Positions 24,765 through 33,523 of a stretch of DNA of 64,000 nt are shown piece by piece. Each line of letters begins with the position of its first letter. Positions within the stretch are counted from its first letter, which is position 1. Source of the DNA: Nocardia higoensis (lineage in GTDB: Bacteria; Actinomycetota; Actinomycetes; Mycobacteriales; Mycobacteriaceae); NCBI RefSeq assembly GCF_015477835.1, contig NZ_JADLQN010000006.1:62001-126000 (forward strand), in the 5' to 3' direction. The position numbers were made by a program, and so were the translations under genes. The notes below the pieces were generated by a model. The model ran no database searches. It was given only the letters and a program-made list of their open reading frames with translations, and was not told the DNA's origin.

Positions 24765-26411
24765 TCAGATCGCCGTCGCGGTGGTCGGGACGAACTCGTA
24801 GCCGGGATTGGCGGTGTCGGTATTGGTGGGGTCGGGGCCGGGTCCGGGCGCCTGCGGCGCGACCGTCGGCAGCATCCGTGGGCTCGGCCGCAGCGGCGGC
24901 ACCTCTCGCCAGTGCGGCGCGGCCGACTCCAGTGCGAGGCCGAGGGAGATGAGTTCGGCTTCCGCCCACGGCAGTCCGCCGATCTGGACGCCGAAAGGCA
25001 TGCCCGTGACCGCCGATCGGCCCGCCGGCAGCGCGACGGCCGGTGCGCCTGTGTAATTGGCCCAGGCGACCGGAACCCGATCGGCGTCCAGCAGCGACAT
25101 CGCGGCCGCCTCGGCGCGTTCGAGTCCGTCGTTGGCCGCGCCGGGCACCACGATCGCGGTGAGCCCGTGCTCGGCGAACATCCGGTTGTAGGCGTGCTGG
25201 TATTCCGTGCGCGCCCGGATGAAGTCCAGATACTCGGAGTCGGGTGCGGCCAGCGCGGCCAGGCCCATCCCGACCACTGGCACACTGCTGGGGCGCAACT
25301 CGGCCACCCGGTCGGCCCACTGCCGGTGGTAGGTTCCCAGCTCCACGGCGCCGCCGTTGGCCAGTGCCTCGGACTCCTCCGGGAGCCGCACCTCGCGCAG
25401 TTCACCACCGAGTTCGGTGATCACGCGCAGGAATTCCTCGAAAAGTCGTCCCAGTTCGGCGGGCAGGTCGACGGACACGACGCCGAACACTGTGCCCGCC
25501 AGCGGCTTCCCGCCCGCAGGCGGCAGGATCGGATAGAGCGATTCGGCGGGCGGCGCGGCCGCGGTCACCGGGTCGTGCTGGTCCGGGCCCGCCATGAACG
25601 ACAACAGCAGCGCCGTGTCCGCCAGGCTGCGGCCCATCGGCGCGGGATGGTCCCTGGTCCACATCACCGGGATCACCCCGTACCTGCTGCACCGCCCGAA
25701 AGTCGGCTTGACGGCGCTGATTCCGCAGCGCGAGGCGGGCAGCCTCGCCGAGCCTCCGGTGTCGGTGCCCAGTGCCAGCGGCGCGAACCGGGCGGCGAGC
25801 ACGGCCGCGCTGCCGCCGGAGGAGCCGCCTACCGTGTCGTCGATATTCCACGGGTTGCCGACCTGCGGTGTCGCGGTCAACAGCGCGAATTCGTCGAGGC
25901 GGGCGTGGCCGATCAGCACCGCGCCGTTCTCGCGCAACCGTCGCCAGACCGTCGAATCACCCGAGGCGACATTGCCCTCGAGGATGCGGCTGGAGGCGGT
26001 GAGCGGCATCCCGGCCACCGCGTACAGGTCCTTCACGCCGATCGGCAGCCCGCACAACAGCGGCGCGTTCCCGGCGGCCAGCCGCGCTGCCGCGGCGTCG
26101 GCGTGCTCCCGCGCGAGTTCGGGATAGACGTGTCTCCAGGAATTGACGGCGCCGTCGTAGGCGGCGCTGCGCCGCAAACAGGCGTCGAGCAATTCGCCGG
26201 GATGCAGTGCGCGAGCCTGCAACAAGCCGACTGCCTCCACCGCGGACAACAACGCCGGGTCGGTCGCCGATACTGTGCCCGGATCGGGTAGTGCCGGCGA
26301 CCGTCGCGGTGCGGCCCAGCTCGAGGCGGCGCCGGTCAGCGTGGCGGCGCCGACGGCGGCGCCCGTGCTCACTGTGCGAAGGAACGAACGACGCGACAAC
26401 GACGGTGACAC
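24765..26411 (-). CDS. Tat-exported amidase-signature enzyme
   Basis: 548 residues; GTG 26411 after AGGGGGA. The N-terminus RRSFLRTVSTGAAVGAA is a twin-arginine signal, so the enzyme is probably exported folded. The amidase signature is complete: catalytic Lys127 in GLPIGVKDLYAVAG, the cis-serine loop GGSSGGSAAVLA (195-206) and nucleophile Ser221 in GTDTGGSARLPA. The C-terminus is a Pro/Thr-rich tail. It hydrolyses amides outside the cytoplasm; the substrate is unknown. It converges on the transpeptidase gene with 31 bases between. Confidence 0.88.
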   Translation of the reverse strand: MSPSLSRRSFLRTVSTGAAVGAATLTGAASSWAAPRRSPALPDPGTVSATDPALLSAVEAVGLLQARALHPGELLDACLRRSAAYDGAVNSWRHVYPELAREHADAAAARLAAGNAPLLCGLPIGVKDLYAVAGMPLTASSRILEGNVASGDSTVWRRLRENGAVLIGHARLDEFALLTATPQVGNPWNIDDTVGGSSGGSAAVLAARFAPLALGTDTGGSARLPASRCGISAVKPTFGRCSRYGVIPVMWTRDHPAPMGRSLADTALLLSFMAGPDQHDPVTAAAPPAESLYPILPPAGGKPLAGTVFGVVSVDLPAELGRLFEEFLRVITELGGELREVRLPEESEALANGGAVELGTYHRQWADRVAELRPSSVPVVGMGLAALAAPDSEYLDFIRARTEYQHAYNRMFAEHGLTAIVVPGAANDGLERAEAAAMSLLDADRVPVAWANYTGAPAVALPAGRSAVTGMPFGVQIGGLPWAEAELISLGLALESAAPHWREVPPLRPSPRMLPTVAPQAPGPGPDPTNTDTANPGYEFVPTTATAI

Positions 26412-26621
26412 ATTTCCCCCTGGTCTCCGATGGCGAGTGTGTTCCGGCCTCCGGACGAGCGCAGAACCGGAAAGGATACATCCTCGAAACGCTGAAACCT
26501 ATTGCAGAGTAGTGCTTTTGGTGTACTTCCCCGCATCGGCGCGGCCGCTCGCCGCTGTGAGCGGATCCGCCCTCGGCAGCGTGGAGCACCTCCCGGCACG
26601 TCGCCGGGGCACGGTGGGTGC

Positions 26622-27227
26622 ATGGCTCACGACGACAAGACTCCGCTGTTCGACTGGCGGGCCAGAGCGCAGTTGCTCGGCCGCCGCATCCTGGTCCTCG
26701 ACGGTCCCCTCGACGACGACAACGGCACACTGCTGGCGACCCAGTTGCTCACCCTGGCCGCCGACAACGACACCGCGCCCATCGCGCTGTGGATCCATTC
26801 GCCCGGCGGTTCGGTGCCCGCCATGCTGGCCATCCGTGACGTGATGCGGCTGGTGCCCTGCGAGGTGTCCACCCTCGCCCTCGGGCTGGCATGCAGCGCC
26901 GGACAATTCCTGCTCTCGGCGGGTACGCCGGGCAGGCGGTATGCCCTGCCACACGCGCGGATCCTCATGCACCAGGGATCGGCGGGGATCGGCGGGACCG
27001 CTGTCGATGTGGAGGTGCAGGCCAGCGACCTGCGCCACACTGTCGAGACGGTGCTCGGCCTGATCGCCGCCGACACCGGGCAGCCCTACGAGCGGATCTA
27101 CGAGGATTCCCTCCACGACCGCTGGTTCACCGCCCCGCAGGCCGCCGAATACGGTTTCGTCGACCACATCGTCGACGACTTCGATCAGATCGTGTCGTTC
27201 CGTCGTCGAGCGGGGCTTGCGATATGA
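26622..27227 (+). CDS. ClpP-family protease subunit (catalytic)
   Basis: 201 residues from ATG 26622. The ClpP fold is clear: ALWIHSPGGSVPAMLAIRDV, then LALGLACSAGQFLLSAGTPG with nucleophile Ser92, ILMHQ with His117, and HDRWFTAPQAAEYGFVD with Asp166. The triad is therefore complete. It overlaps the next clpP gene by four bases (ATGA). The pairing of two clpP genes beside an XRE regulator resembles the clpP3-clpP4 locus of Streptomyces, distinct from the housekeeping clpP1-clpP2 pair. Confidence 0.9.
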   Translation: MAHDDKTPLFDWRARAQLLGRRILVLDGPLDDDNGTLLATQLLTLAADNDTAPIALWIHSPGGSVPAMLAIRDVMRLVPCEVSTLALGLACSAGQFLLSAGTPGRRYALPHARILMHQGSAGIGGTAVDVEVQASDLRHTVETVLGLIAADTGQPYERIYEDSLHDRWFTAPQAAEYGFVDHIVDDFDQIVSFRRRAGLAI

Positions 27228-27817
27228 GCACCTACACCATCCCCAATGTCATCGCCGCGCATCCGCGCGGTGGCGAGCGGATCACCGACATCTATTCGCA
27301 TCTGCTCGCCGAACGGATCATCTATCTGGGAACGCCGATCGACTCCGGTGTCGCCAACGCGTTGATCGCGCAGCTCCTGCACCTGGAATCGGAGAACCAG
27401 GACCGCGAGATCGAGTTCTACATCAACTGCGAGGGCGGCGACCTGCCGTCGATGCTGGCGGTCTACGACACGATCCAGCACATCGGCGCCCCTGTGCACA
27501 CCACTTGCGTGGGTCAGGCTATCGCAGTGGGGGCGGTGCTGCTCGCCGGTGGCGCGCCCGGGCACCGCGCCATCCTGCCACACGCGCGCGTGGTGTTGCA
27601 CCAGCCCGCCGCCCGCGGACAGGGCCCGATTCCCGATCTGATCCTGCAGGCCGACGAGCTGGTCCGGATGCGCTCGGAGATCGAGAACATCCTGTCCCGG
27701 CACACCGGTCAGCCGGTGGAACGGCTGCGCGAGGACACCGACCGCGACCGTGTCTTCACCGCGCGGGCGGCGCTGGACTACGGGCTGGTCGACACCGTGC
27801 TCAGCCCACGCGGCTGA
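27224..27817 (+). CDS. ClpP-like subunit lacking the catalytic serine
   Basis: 197 residues. Alignment by eye with ClpP is good (FYINCEGGDLPSMLAVYDTI; LPHARVVLHQP with His126; DTDRDRVFTA with Asp175), but where other ClpPs read GQAASMGA this one reads GQAIAVGA: residue 101 is Ala, codon GCA at 27524-27526. Histidine and aspartate remain. It should be catalytically inactive and probably forms a mixed ring or double ring with the upstream active subunit, in the manner of cyanobacterial/plastid ClpR (inference). Its 3' end overlaps the convergent regulator gene by 17 bases. Confidence 0.88.
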   Translation: MSTYTIPNVIAAHPRGGERITDIYSHLLAERIIYLGTPIDSGVANALIAQLLHLESENQDREIEFYINCEGGDLPSMLAVYDTIQHIGAPVHTTCVGQAIAVGAVLLAGGAPGHRAILPHARVVLHQPAARGQGPIPDLILQADELVRMRSEIENILSRHTGQPVERLREDTDRDRVFTARAALDYGLVDTVLSPRG

Positions 27818-28310
27818 GGCCCGCGACCCCCGCGAAACGGCCGCTCGCGGGGGCGAGTCCCGATGCCGGGGCGAGAAACGGCGCCTCCGCGAGGGTGTGC
27901 GGCGTGGGAGTGCGCACCTCGCTCGGCAACGTGCTGGGGAAACCGAATTCCGGCCGCGCGCAGCACGACGCGGGGCCACCGGTGCGGCGGGCTGGGGCCG
28001 GGCGTCGGCGGTGGGCGCGCAGGTCGTCGGCGATCCGCACGGTGAGCCCGATCAGCGTGATGCCGAGCGCGCCCGCGACCGCCGCGATCATCTCGCTGGA
28101 GGGTTCTTTGCGGCCGCGTTCCACCTCGGAGAGGTACTGCGGTGAAATGCCTGCGCGCCGGGCGATCTCCACCAGTGTCTCGCGCTGTTCCAGGCGCAGG
28201 GCGCGCAGGCGTTCGCCGAGCACCTCCCGCCACAGCGGCTCCGGGGCGGGAGCGGGCCGCCGGTCCTCGCGCCCGCCGGGGATCGAGTGCAGTCTCGGAT
28301 GCTCGGTCAT
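27801..28310 (-). CDS. XRE-family regulator, ClgR/PopR-like
   Basis: 169 residues; ATG 28310 with GAGGA before. The HTH region LWREVLGERLRALRLEQRET, then IARRAGISPQYLSEVERGRK, closely recalls ClgR and PopR, activators of clp genes in actinobacteria. The second half is Pro/Arg-rich and looks disordered, which could make the protein a target for proteolysis. It converges on the clpP pair, as expected for a local regulator, though its binding site is not identified. Confidence 0.8.
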   Translation of the reverse strand: MTEHPRLHSIPGGREDRRPAPAPEPLWREVLGERLRALRLEQRETLVEIARRAGISPQYLSEVERGRKEPSSEMIAAVAGALGITLIGLTVRIADDLRAHRRRPAPARRTGGPASCCARPEFGFPSTLPSEVRTPTPHTLAEAPFLAPASGLAPASGRFAGVAGLSRVG

Positions 28311-28420
28311 GGTCCTCAGGCTACGAGCCGCCGGGATCCGGGGTCGGCCGATTCCGCTGTGGGCGGATGACTTCGGCGTGGCCGCGGTGCCGCGCCGGGA
28401 CGAGCGCGCATGATGGGGCA

Positions 28421-30145
28421 GTGGCCGAGAACCGGAACGAACCCCACCTGACCGCTGAGCCCGACCTCAAACCACGCAGCCGCGATGTCACCGACGGTCT
28501 GGAGAAGACCGCGGCGCGCGGCATGTTGCGCGCGGTCGGGATGGGCGACGACGACTGGGAGAAGCCGCAGATCGGCGTCGCCTCCTCGTGGAACGAGATC
28601 ACCCCGTGCAATCTGTCGCTGGAGCGGCTGGCCCGCGGCAGCAAGGACGGCGTGTTCGCCGCGGGCGGGTTCCCCATGCAGTTCGGCACCATCTCGGTCT
28701 CCGACGGCATCTCGATGGGCCACGAGGGCATGCACTTCTCGCTGGTCTCGCGGGAGGTGATCGCCGACAGCGTGGAGACCGTGGTGCAGGCCGAGCGCCT
28801 GGACGGCACGGTGCTGCTGGCAGGCTGCGACAAATCGCTGCCCGGCATGTTGATGGCCGCGGCCCGGCTGGACCTGGCCTCGGTCTTCCTCTACGCGGGT
28901 TCGATCCTGCCCGGCATCGCCAAACTCTCCGACGGCAGCGAGCGTGAGGTCACCATCATCGACGCCTTCGAGGCCGTCGGCGCCTGTGCGCGCGGGCTGA
29001 TGAGCCGCGCCGACGTCGATGCCATCGAACGCGCCATCTGCCCCGGCGAGGGGGCGTGCGGCGGTATGTACACCGCCAACACCATGGCCAGTGCGGCCGA
29101 GGCGCTCGGGATGTCCCTGCCGGGCAGTGCCGCGCCACCGGCCACCGATCGCCGCCGCGACGGTTACGCCCGCCGCAGCGGCCTGGCCGTGGTCGAGCTG
29201 ATCCGGCGCGGCATCACCGCTCGCGACATCCTCACCAAAGAGGCCTTCGAGAACGCGATCGCGGTGGTGATGGCCTTCGGTGGCTCCACCAACGCGGTGC
29301 TGCACCTGCTGGCCATCGCGCACGAGGCGGAGGTGGACCTCGCACTGGCCGATTTCGCGCGGGTGGGCCGCCGCGTCCCGCATCTCGCCGACGTCAAGCC
29401 GTTCGGCGCGCACGTGATGACCGATATCGACCGCATCGGCGGCGTGCCGGTGATGATGAAGACCCTGCTCGACGCGGGATTGCTGCACGGGGACTGCCTG
29501 ACCGTCACCGGCGCGACGGTCGCGGAGAATCTCGCCGAGATCGACCCGCCCGACCCGGACGGCACCGTGGTCCGTGTGCTCAGCAGGCCCATCCACCCGA
29601 CCGGCGGCATCACCATCCTGTCCGGCTCGCTGGCCCCCGGCGGCGCGGTGGTCAAGTCGGCGGGCTTCGACTCCGAGGTGTTCACCGGCACCGCGCGGGT
29701 CTTCGATGGCGAACGCGCCGCGATGGACGCGCTCGAGAACGGCGTCATCACCGCCGGGGACGTGGTGGTCATCCGCTACGAGGGGCCCAAGGGCGGGCCG
29801 GGGATGCGCGAGATGCTGGCCATCACCGCCGCGATCAAGGGGGCGGCACTGGGCAAGGACGTGCTGCTGCTGACCGACGGCCGCTTCTCCGGCGGCACCA
29901 CCGGCCTCTGTGTCGGGCACGTCGCCCCCGAGGCCGTCGACGGCGGTCCGATCGCCTTCGTCCGCGACGGCGACAGCATCCGTCTCGACGTGGCCGCGGG
30001 CACCCTGGACCTGCTCGTCGATCCCGCCGAACTCACCGGCCGCGCGCAGGGCTGGCACCCGCTGCCGCCTCGCTACACCCGCGGTGTACTGGCGAAATAC
30101 GTCAAACTCGTGGGCTCGGCATCGCGCGGTGCGGTCTGCGATTGA
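28421..30145 (+). CDS. ilvD: Dihydroxy-acid dehydratase
   Basis: 574 residues from GTG 28421, about the length of mycobacterial IlvD. Key features: ASSWNEITPCNLSLERLA, AGCDKSLPGMLMAAARL, CPGEGACGGMYTANTMASAA, and the C-terminal GRFSGGTTGLCVGHVAPEA. The cysteines in the first three segments bind the [2Fe-2S] cluster. It converts 2,3-dihydroxy-3-methylbutanoate to 2-oxoisovalerate (and the isoleucine analogue) in branched-chain amino acid synthesis. It stands alone here without other ilv genes, as in many actinobacteria. Confidence 0.93.
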   Translation: MAENRNEPHLTAEPDLKPRSRDVTDGLEKTAARGMLRAVGMGDDDWEKPQIGVASSWNEITPCNLSLERLARGSKDGVFAAGGFPMQFGTISVSDGISMGHEGMHFSLVSREVIADSVETVVQAERLDGTVLLAGCDKSLPGMLMAAARLDLASVFLYAGSILPGIAKLSDGSEREVTIIDAFEAVGACARGLMSRADVDAIERAICPGEGACGGMYTANTMASAAEALGMSLPGSAAPPATDRRRDGYARRSGLAVVELIRRGITARDILTKEAFENAIAVVMAFGGSTNAVLHLLAIAHEAEVDLALADFARVGRRVPHLADVKPFGAHVMTDIDRIGGVPVMMKTLLDAGLLHGDCLTVTGATVAENLAEIDPPDPDGTVVRVLSRPIHPTGGITILSGSLAPGGAVVKSAGFDSEVFTGTARVFDGERAAMDALENGVITAGDVVVIRYEGPKGGPGMREMLAITAAIKGAALGKDVLLLTDGRFSGGTTGLCVGHVAPEAVDGGPIAFVRDGDSIRLDVAAGTLDLLVDPAELTGRAQGWHPLPPRYTRGVLAKYVKLVGSASRGAVCD

Positions 30146-30229
30146 GCGCGAGGTCGATCACTCGCGCGACGGCCGGTGCAGTAGCTTGAAACGCGGAAAT
30201 CACCGCCCTGTCGACGAAGAGAGTTGATC

Positions 30230-31687
30230 ATGCCGACCTCCACGGAGCCGACCACGACCGCGCGCGCACAGATCGGTGTCACCGGCCTGGCCGTCATGGG
30301 CAGCAATATCGCCCGCAACTTCGCCCGGCACGGCTACACGGTGGCGCTGCACAACCGTTCGGTCGCCAAGACCGACGCGCTGCTGGCCGAGCACGGCGGC
30401 GACGGGGATTTCGTGCGCACCGAGACCATCGAGGAGTTCGTGGCGGCGCTGGAGCGGCCGCGGCGGGTGCTGATCATGGTGAAGGCGGGCGAGGCAACCG
30501 ACGCGGTCATCGAGGAACTGGCCGCGGCGATGGAGCCCGGCGACATCATCATCGACGGCGGCAACGCCCTCTACACCGACACCATCCGCCGCGAGGCCGC
30601 CATGCGCGAGCGCGGCCTGAACTTCGTGGGGGCGGGCATCTCCGGCGGTGAGGAGGGCGCGCTCAACGGGCCCGCCATCATGCCGGGCGGTCCCGCCGAG
30701 TCCTACGAATCGCTGGGCCCGTTGCTGGAATCGGTGGCCGCGAAGGTCGACGGCATCCCCTGCTGCACCCACATCGGCCCGGACGGCTCCGGCCACTTCG
30801 TGAAGATGGTGCACAACGGCATCGAGTACGCCGACATGCAGCTCATCGGCGAGGCCTACCACCTGTTCCGCGAGGCGCTCGGTTTCGACGCCAAGCAGAT
30901 CGCCGACGTGTTCACCCAGTGGAACAGCGGCGATCTGGAGAGCTACCTGGTGGAGATCACCGCCGAGGTGCTGAACCAGGTCGACGCCACGACCGGCCGC
31001 CCGCTGGTCGACGTCATCGTCGACGCGGCCGAGCAGAAGGGCACGGGCCGCTGGACGGTCAAGTCCGCGTTGGATCTCGGCGTGCCGGTGACCGGTATCG
31101 CCGAAGCCGTGTTCGCTCGCGCGCTGTCGGGTTCGCGGGCCCAGCGCAAGGCCGCCGCCGGCCTGGCCGCGGGCGCCCTGGCCGACAAGCCCACCGATGT
31201 CGAGCAGTTCACCGAGGACATCCGCCGCGCGCTCTACGCCTCCAAGGTCGTGGCCTACGCGCAGGGCTTCGATCAGATCGCCGCGGGCAGCGCCGAATAC
31301 GGCTGGAACCTGAAGCCCGGTGATCTGGCGACCATCTGGCGCGGCGGCTGCATCATCCGGGCCCGCTTCCTCAATCGGATCAAGGAGGCCTACGACAACG
31401 ACCCGTCGCTGCCCAGCCTGATCCTGGACCCGTACTTCCGCGAGGCCATCGAGACCGGCATCGACAGCTGGCGTCGCGTGGTCGCCACCGCCGCCCTGCT
31501 CGGCATTCCGGTGCCCGCGTTCGGCTCCTCGCTGTCGTACTACGACGCGCTGCGCTCGCAGCGCCTGCCCGCCGCGCTGACCCAGGCCCAGCGCGACTTC
31601 TTCGGCGCCCACACCTACGAGCGCGTCGACGCCGAAGGCAAGTTCCACACCCTGTGGAGCGGCGACCGCTCCGAGATCCGGGCCTGA
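30230..31687 (+). CDS. gnd: 6-phosphogluconate dehydrogenase, decarboxylating
   Basis: 485 residues from ATG 30230 (GAAGAGAG upstream; a TTG six bases earlier is less likely). NADP-binding GVTGLAVMGSNIARNFARHG, the substrate segment GAGISGGEEGALNGPAIMPG, catalytic GHFVKMVHNGIEYADMQ and the C-terminal domain with GGCIIRARFL are all canonical for the long (about 480-residue) form. It makes ribulose 5-phosphate and NADPH in the pentose phosphate pathway. A strong hairpin follows its stop. Confidence 0.95.
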   Translation: MPTSTEPTTTARAQIGVTGLAVMGSNIARNFARHGYTVALHNRSVAKTDALLAEHGGDGDFVRTETIEEFVAALERPRRVLIMVKAGEATDAVIEELAAAMEPGDIIIDGGNALYTDTIRREAAMRERGLNFVGAGISGGEEGALNGPAIMPGGPAESYESLGPLLESVAAKVDGIPCCTHIGPDGSGHFVKMVHNGIEYADMQLIGEAYHLFREALGFDAKQIADVFTQWNSGDLESYLVEITAEVLNQVDATTGRPLVDVIVDAAEQKGTGRWTVKSALDLGVPVTGIAEAVFARALSGSRAQRKAAAGLAAGALADKPTDVEQFTEDIRRALYASKVVAYAQGFDQIAAGSAEYGWNLKPGDLATIWRGGCIIRARFLNRIKEAYDNDPSLPSLILDPYFREAIETGIDSWRRVVATAALLGIPVPAFGSSLSYYDALRSQRLPAALTQAQRDFFGAHTYERVDAEGKFHTLWSGDRSEIRA

Positions 31688-31720
31688 TCCCACGAGCCCC
31701 GGTCCGAGGGGAACGACACC

Positions 31721-31750
31721 GAGAGGGCTGGACGATCGTCCGGCCCTCTC
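31721..31750. terminator. Bidirectional terminator hairpin between gnd and the cholesterol oxidase gene
   Basis: A 30-base near-perfect palindrome: GAGAGGGC at 31721-31728 pairs with GCCCTCTC at 31743-31750 and the inner GACGATCGTC is self-complementary. One G-T wobble is the only flaw. It sits between convergent genes. Confidence 0.75.
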
Positions 31751-31800
31751 GCATGTGCGGCGCATCGTGCCCGGCTGCCCCCGGCTCGGCCGGGCACGGT

Positions 31801-33396
31801 TCAGATGACGGTGCCGACGTCGTGGGCGACCAGGTTGTCCAGCGCGTGCTCGGCGACCGCCGCGATCGTCATCGACGGGTTGCACGCCGCGGTATTGCCC
31901 GGCATGAGCGCGCCGTCGAGCACGTACAGGCCACGCTGGCCGAGGACGCGGCCGTCGCCGTCGCAGACCGTGCCCATGCAGGCGCCGCCGAGCGGATGCC
32001 AGGTGGACGGGAACACGGCGTTGGTGTCGATCAGCGTCGTGTCGGGTCCGGCGATACGGTGCGCTATCGGGCCGATGCGATTGTCCTGGATGACCGAGTC
32101 ACCGTCGGCGGGCCAGTACAGCCTGGCCTCGCCCGCCGCCGCGTCGTAGTCGAACCGGCCTCGCCCGCGGCTGACGCCGTAGCCGACCATCATGGTGCTC
32201 TGCGGGTCGAGTTGCAGGGGCGGGATGGACGCCTGGATCAGCGTGCACGCGGCCTGCGGGTCCTCCCAGTTCTTGCTGCCGTAGACGACCGGACCGCCTT
32301 GGGCCATACCGAAATGCGCACCGGGGTTGTGCCAGACGTAGATGCGGTCGGCATTGGTGCCCCAGCCTTCGCCGAGCGCGTCGGGCAGATCCGGGATGCG
32401 CCCGGTCGCCTGTGCGCGCACCAGCAGCTTCGTGGTGTTGACCGAACCGGCCGCCATGATCAGCGTGCCCGCGGTGATGATCTTCTGTTCCAGCACCGTG
32501 CCGGTGGTGTCGAGGCGGTTGACGTAGACCGTCCAGCGCCCGTCGGCGGCCCGCTCGACGTCGGACACCTCGTGCAGCGTCTGCACGGTGACCAGGCCGG
32601 TCGCCTCGGCGGCGGCGATGTAGGTGACGTCGACGGAGTTCTTGCCGCCGTTGTTCACCCCCATCGCGCCGTCGCCGTTGGTGTAGGAGGGCTTCATCTC
32701 CCCGCGCAGCTCGGCCAGCGCGAAATTCCAGTCGATCGGCATGGGGATCTTGTCGAGCGGCAGACCGGCCTGGCGCACGTTCTCGGCGAAGACCCTGGCC
32801 GAGAGATAGTTCGGGTGTGCGATGAGTTCGTCGGGTGCTACCGCGAGCCCCAGCATGCGGGCCACCCGCGGGTAGTGCACCCGGTCGAGCACGCCCCAGT
32901 CGAGTTCGGCGGGGAAGTGCGCGTCGAACACCTCTTCGGTGGGCTGCAGCGACATCCCCTGGTACACCAGCGATCCGCCGCCGACGCCGGAGGCGCACAG
33001 CACGGTCATGTTGGTTCCCGGCACCGCCTCGATGAGGCCGGTGTAGGGCTCGAACAGCAACGGCGTGCCGAACAGGTTCGGGCTCGAGCGGTACCACAGC
33101 AGCCGCTTGTCCGGCGCGGAAGCGCGCGGGAAGGTCTCGGCGTTCGGGCCGGTCGGCCAGCGCAGGCCGCGTTCGAGCACGGTCACCGGCACGCCCGCCT
33201 GGGCCAGGCGCAGCGCGCTCACCCCGCCGCCGAAACCGGATCCCACCACGACGACACGATGCTCTTCGAAACTCACCGGGATCTGATTGCCGCGAGCGGC
33301 GACGGCGTGCCGTCCGTTGGCATTCCAAGACCCCGCGGCCATTACACCTGCTGCGGCTGCTCCGGTCAGCACGGAGCGGCGCGTGATTACCGACAT
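31801..33396 (-). CDS. choA: Secreted class I cholesterol oxidase (GMC oxidoreductase)
   Basis: 531 residues; ATG 33396 after AAAAGGG. The start ITRRSVLTGAAAAGVMAAGS is a probable twin-arginine signal. Non-covalent FAD site: VVVVGSGFGGGVSALRLAQA. Active-site residues by family knowledge are His467 in STWHPLGGACMG and Asn506 in CNPSMTIAAVAEH. It oxidises cholesterol to cholest-4-en-3-one with oxygen, outside the cell, the first step of sterol use. It lies close to the cutinase gene in the same direction (127 bases), both coding exported proteins acting on lipids. Confidence 0.9.
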   Translation of the reverse strand: MSVITRRSVLTGAAAAGVMAAGSWNANGRHAVAARGNQIPVSFEEHRVVVVGSGFGGGVSALRLAQAGVPVTVLERGLRWPTGPNAETFPRASAPDKRLLWYRSSPNLFGTPLLFEPYTGLIEAVPGTNMTVLCASGVGGGSLVYQGMSLQPTEEVFDAHFPAELDWGVLDRVHYPRVARMLGLAVAPDELIAHPNYLSARVFAENVRQAGLPLDKIPMPIDWNFALAELRGEMKPSYTNGDGAMGVNNGGKNSVDVTYIAAAEATGLVTVQTLHEVSDVERAADGRWTVYVNRLDTTGTVLEQKIITAGTLIMAAGSVNTTKLLVRAQATGRIPDLPDALGEGWGTNADRIYVWHNPGAHFGMAQGGPVVYGSKNWEDPQAACTLIQASIPPLQLDPQSTMMVGYGVSRGRGRFDYDAAAGEARLYWPADGDSVIQDNRIGPIAHRIAGPDTTLIDTNAVFPSTWHPLGGACMGTVCDGDGRVLGQRGLYVLDGALMPGNTAACNPSMTIAAVAEHALDNLVAHDVGTVI

Positions 33397-33523
33397 GACA
33401 CCCTTTTGTGAAAGTAGAGAGACCGGACAACGCTGTCCGGTCCACGGCGAGTCTGCCGTCTACGTCACACCGGCGTCAACCTTTCCGAGCTGTTGTGTCC
33501 GATTCGCCGGGCTCTCGGCCGCT

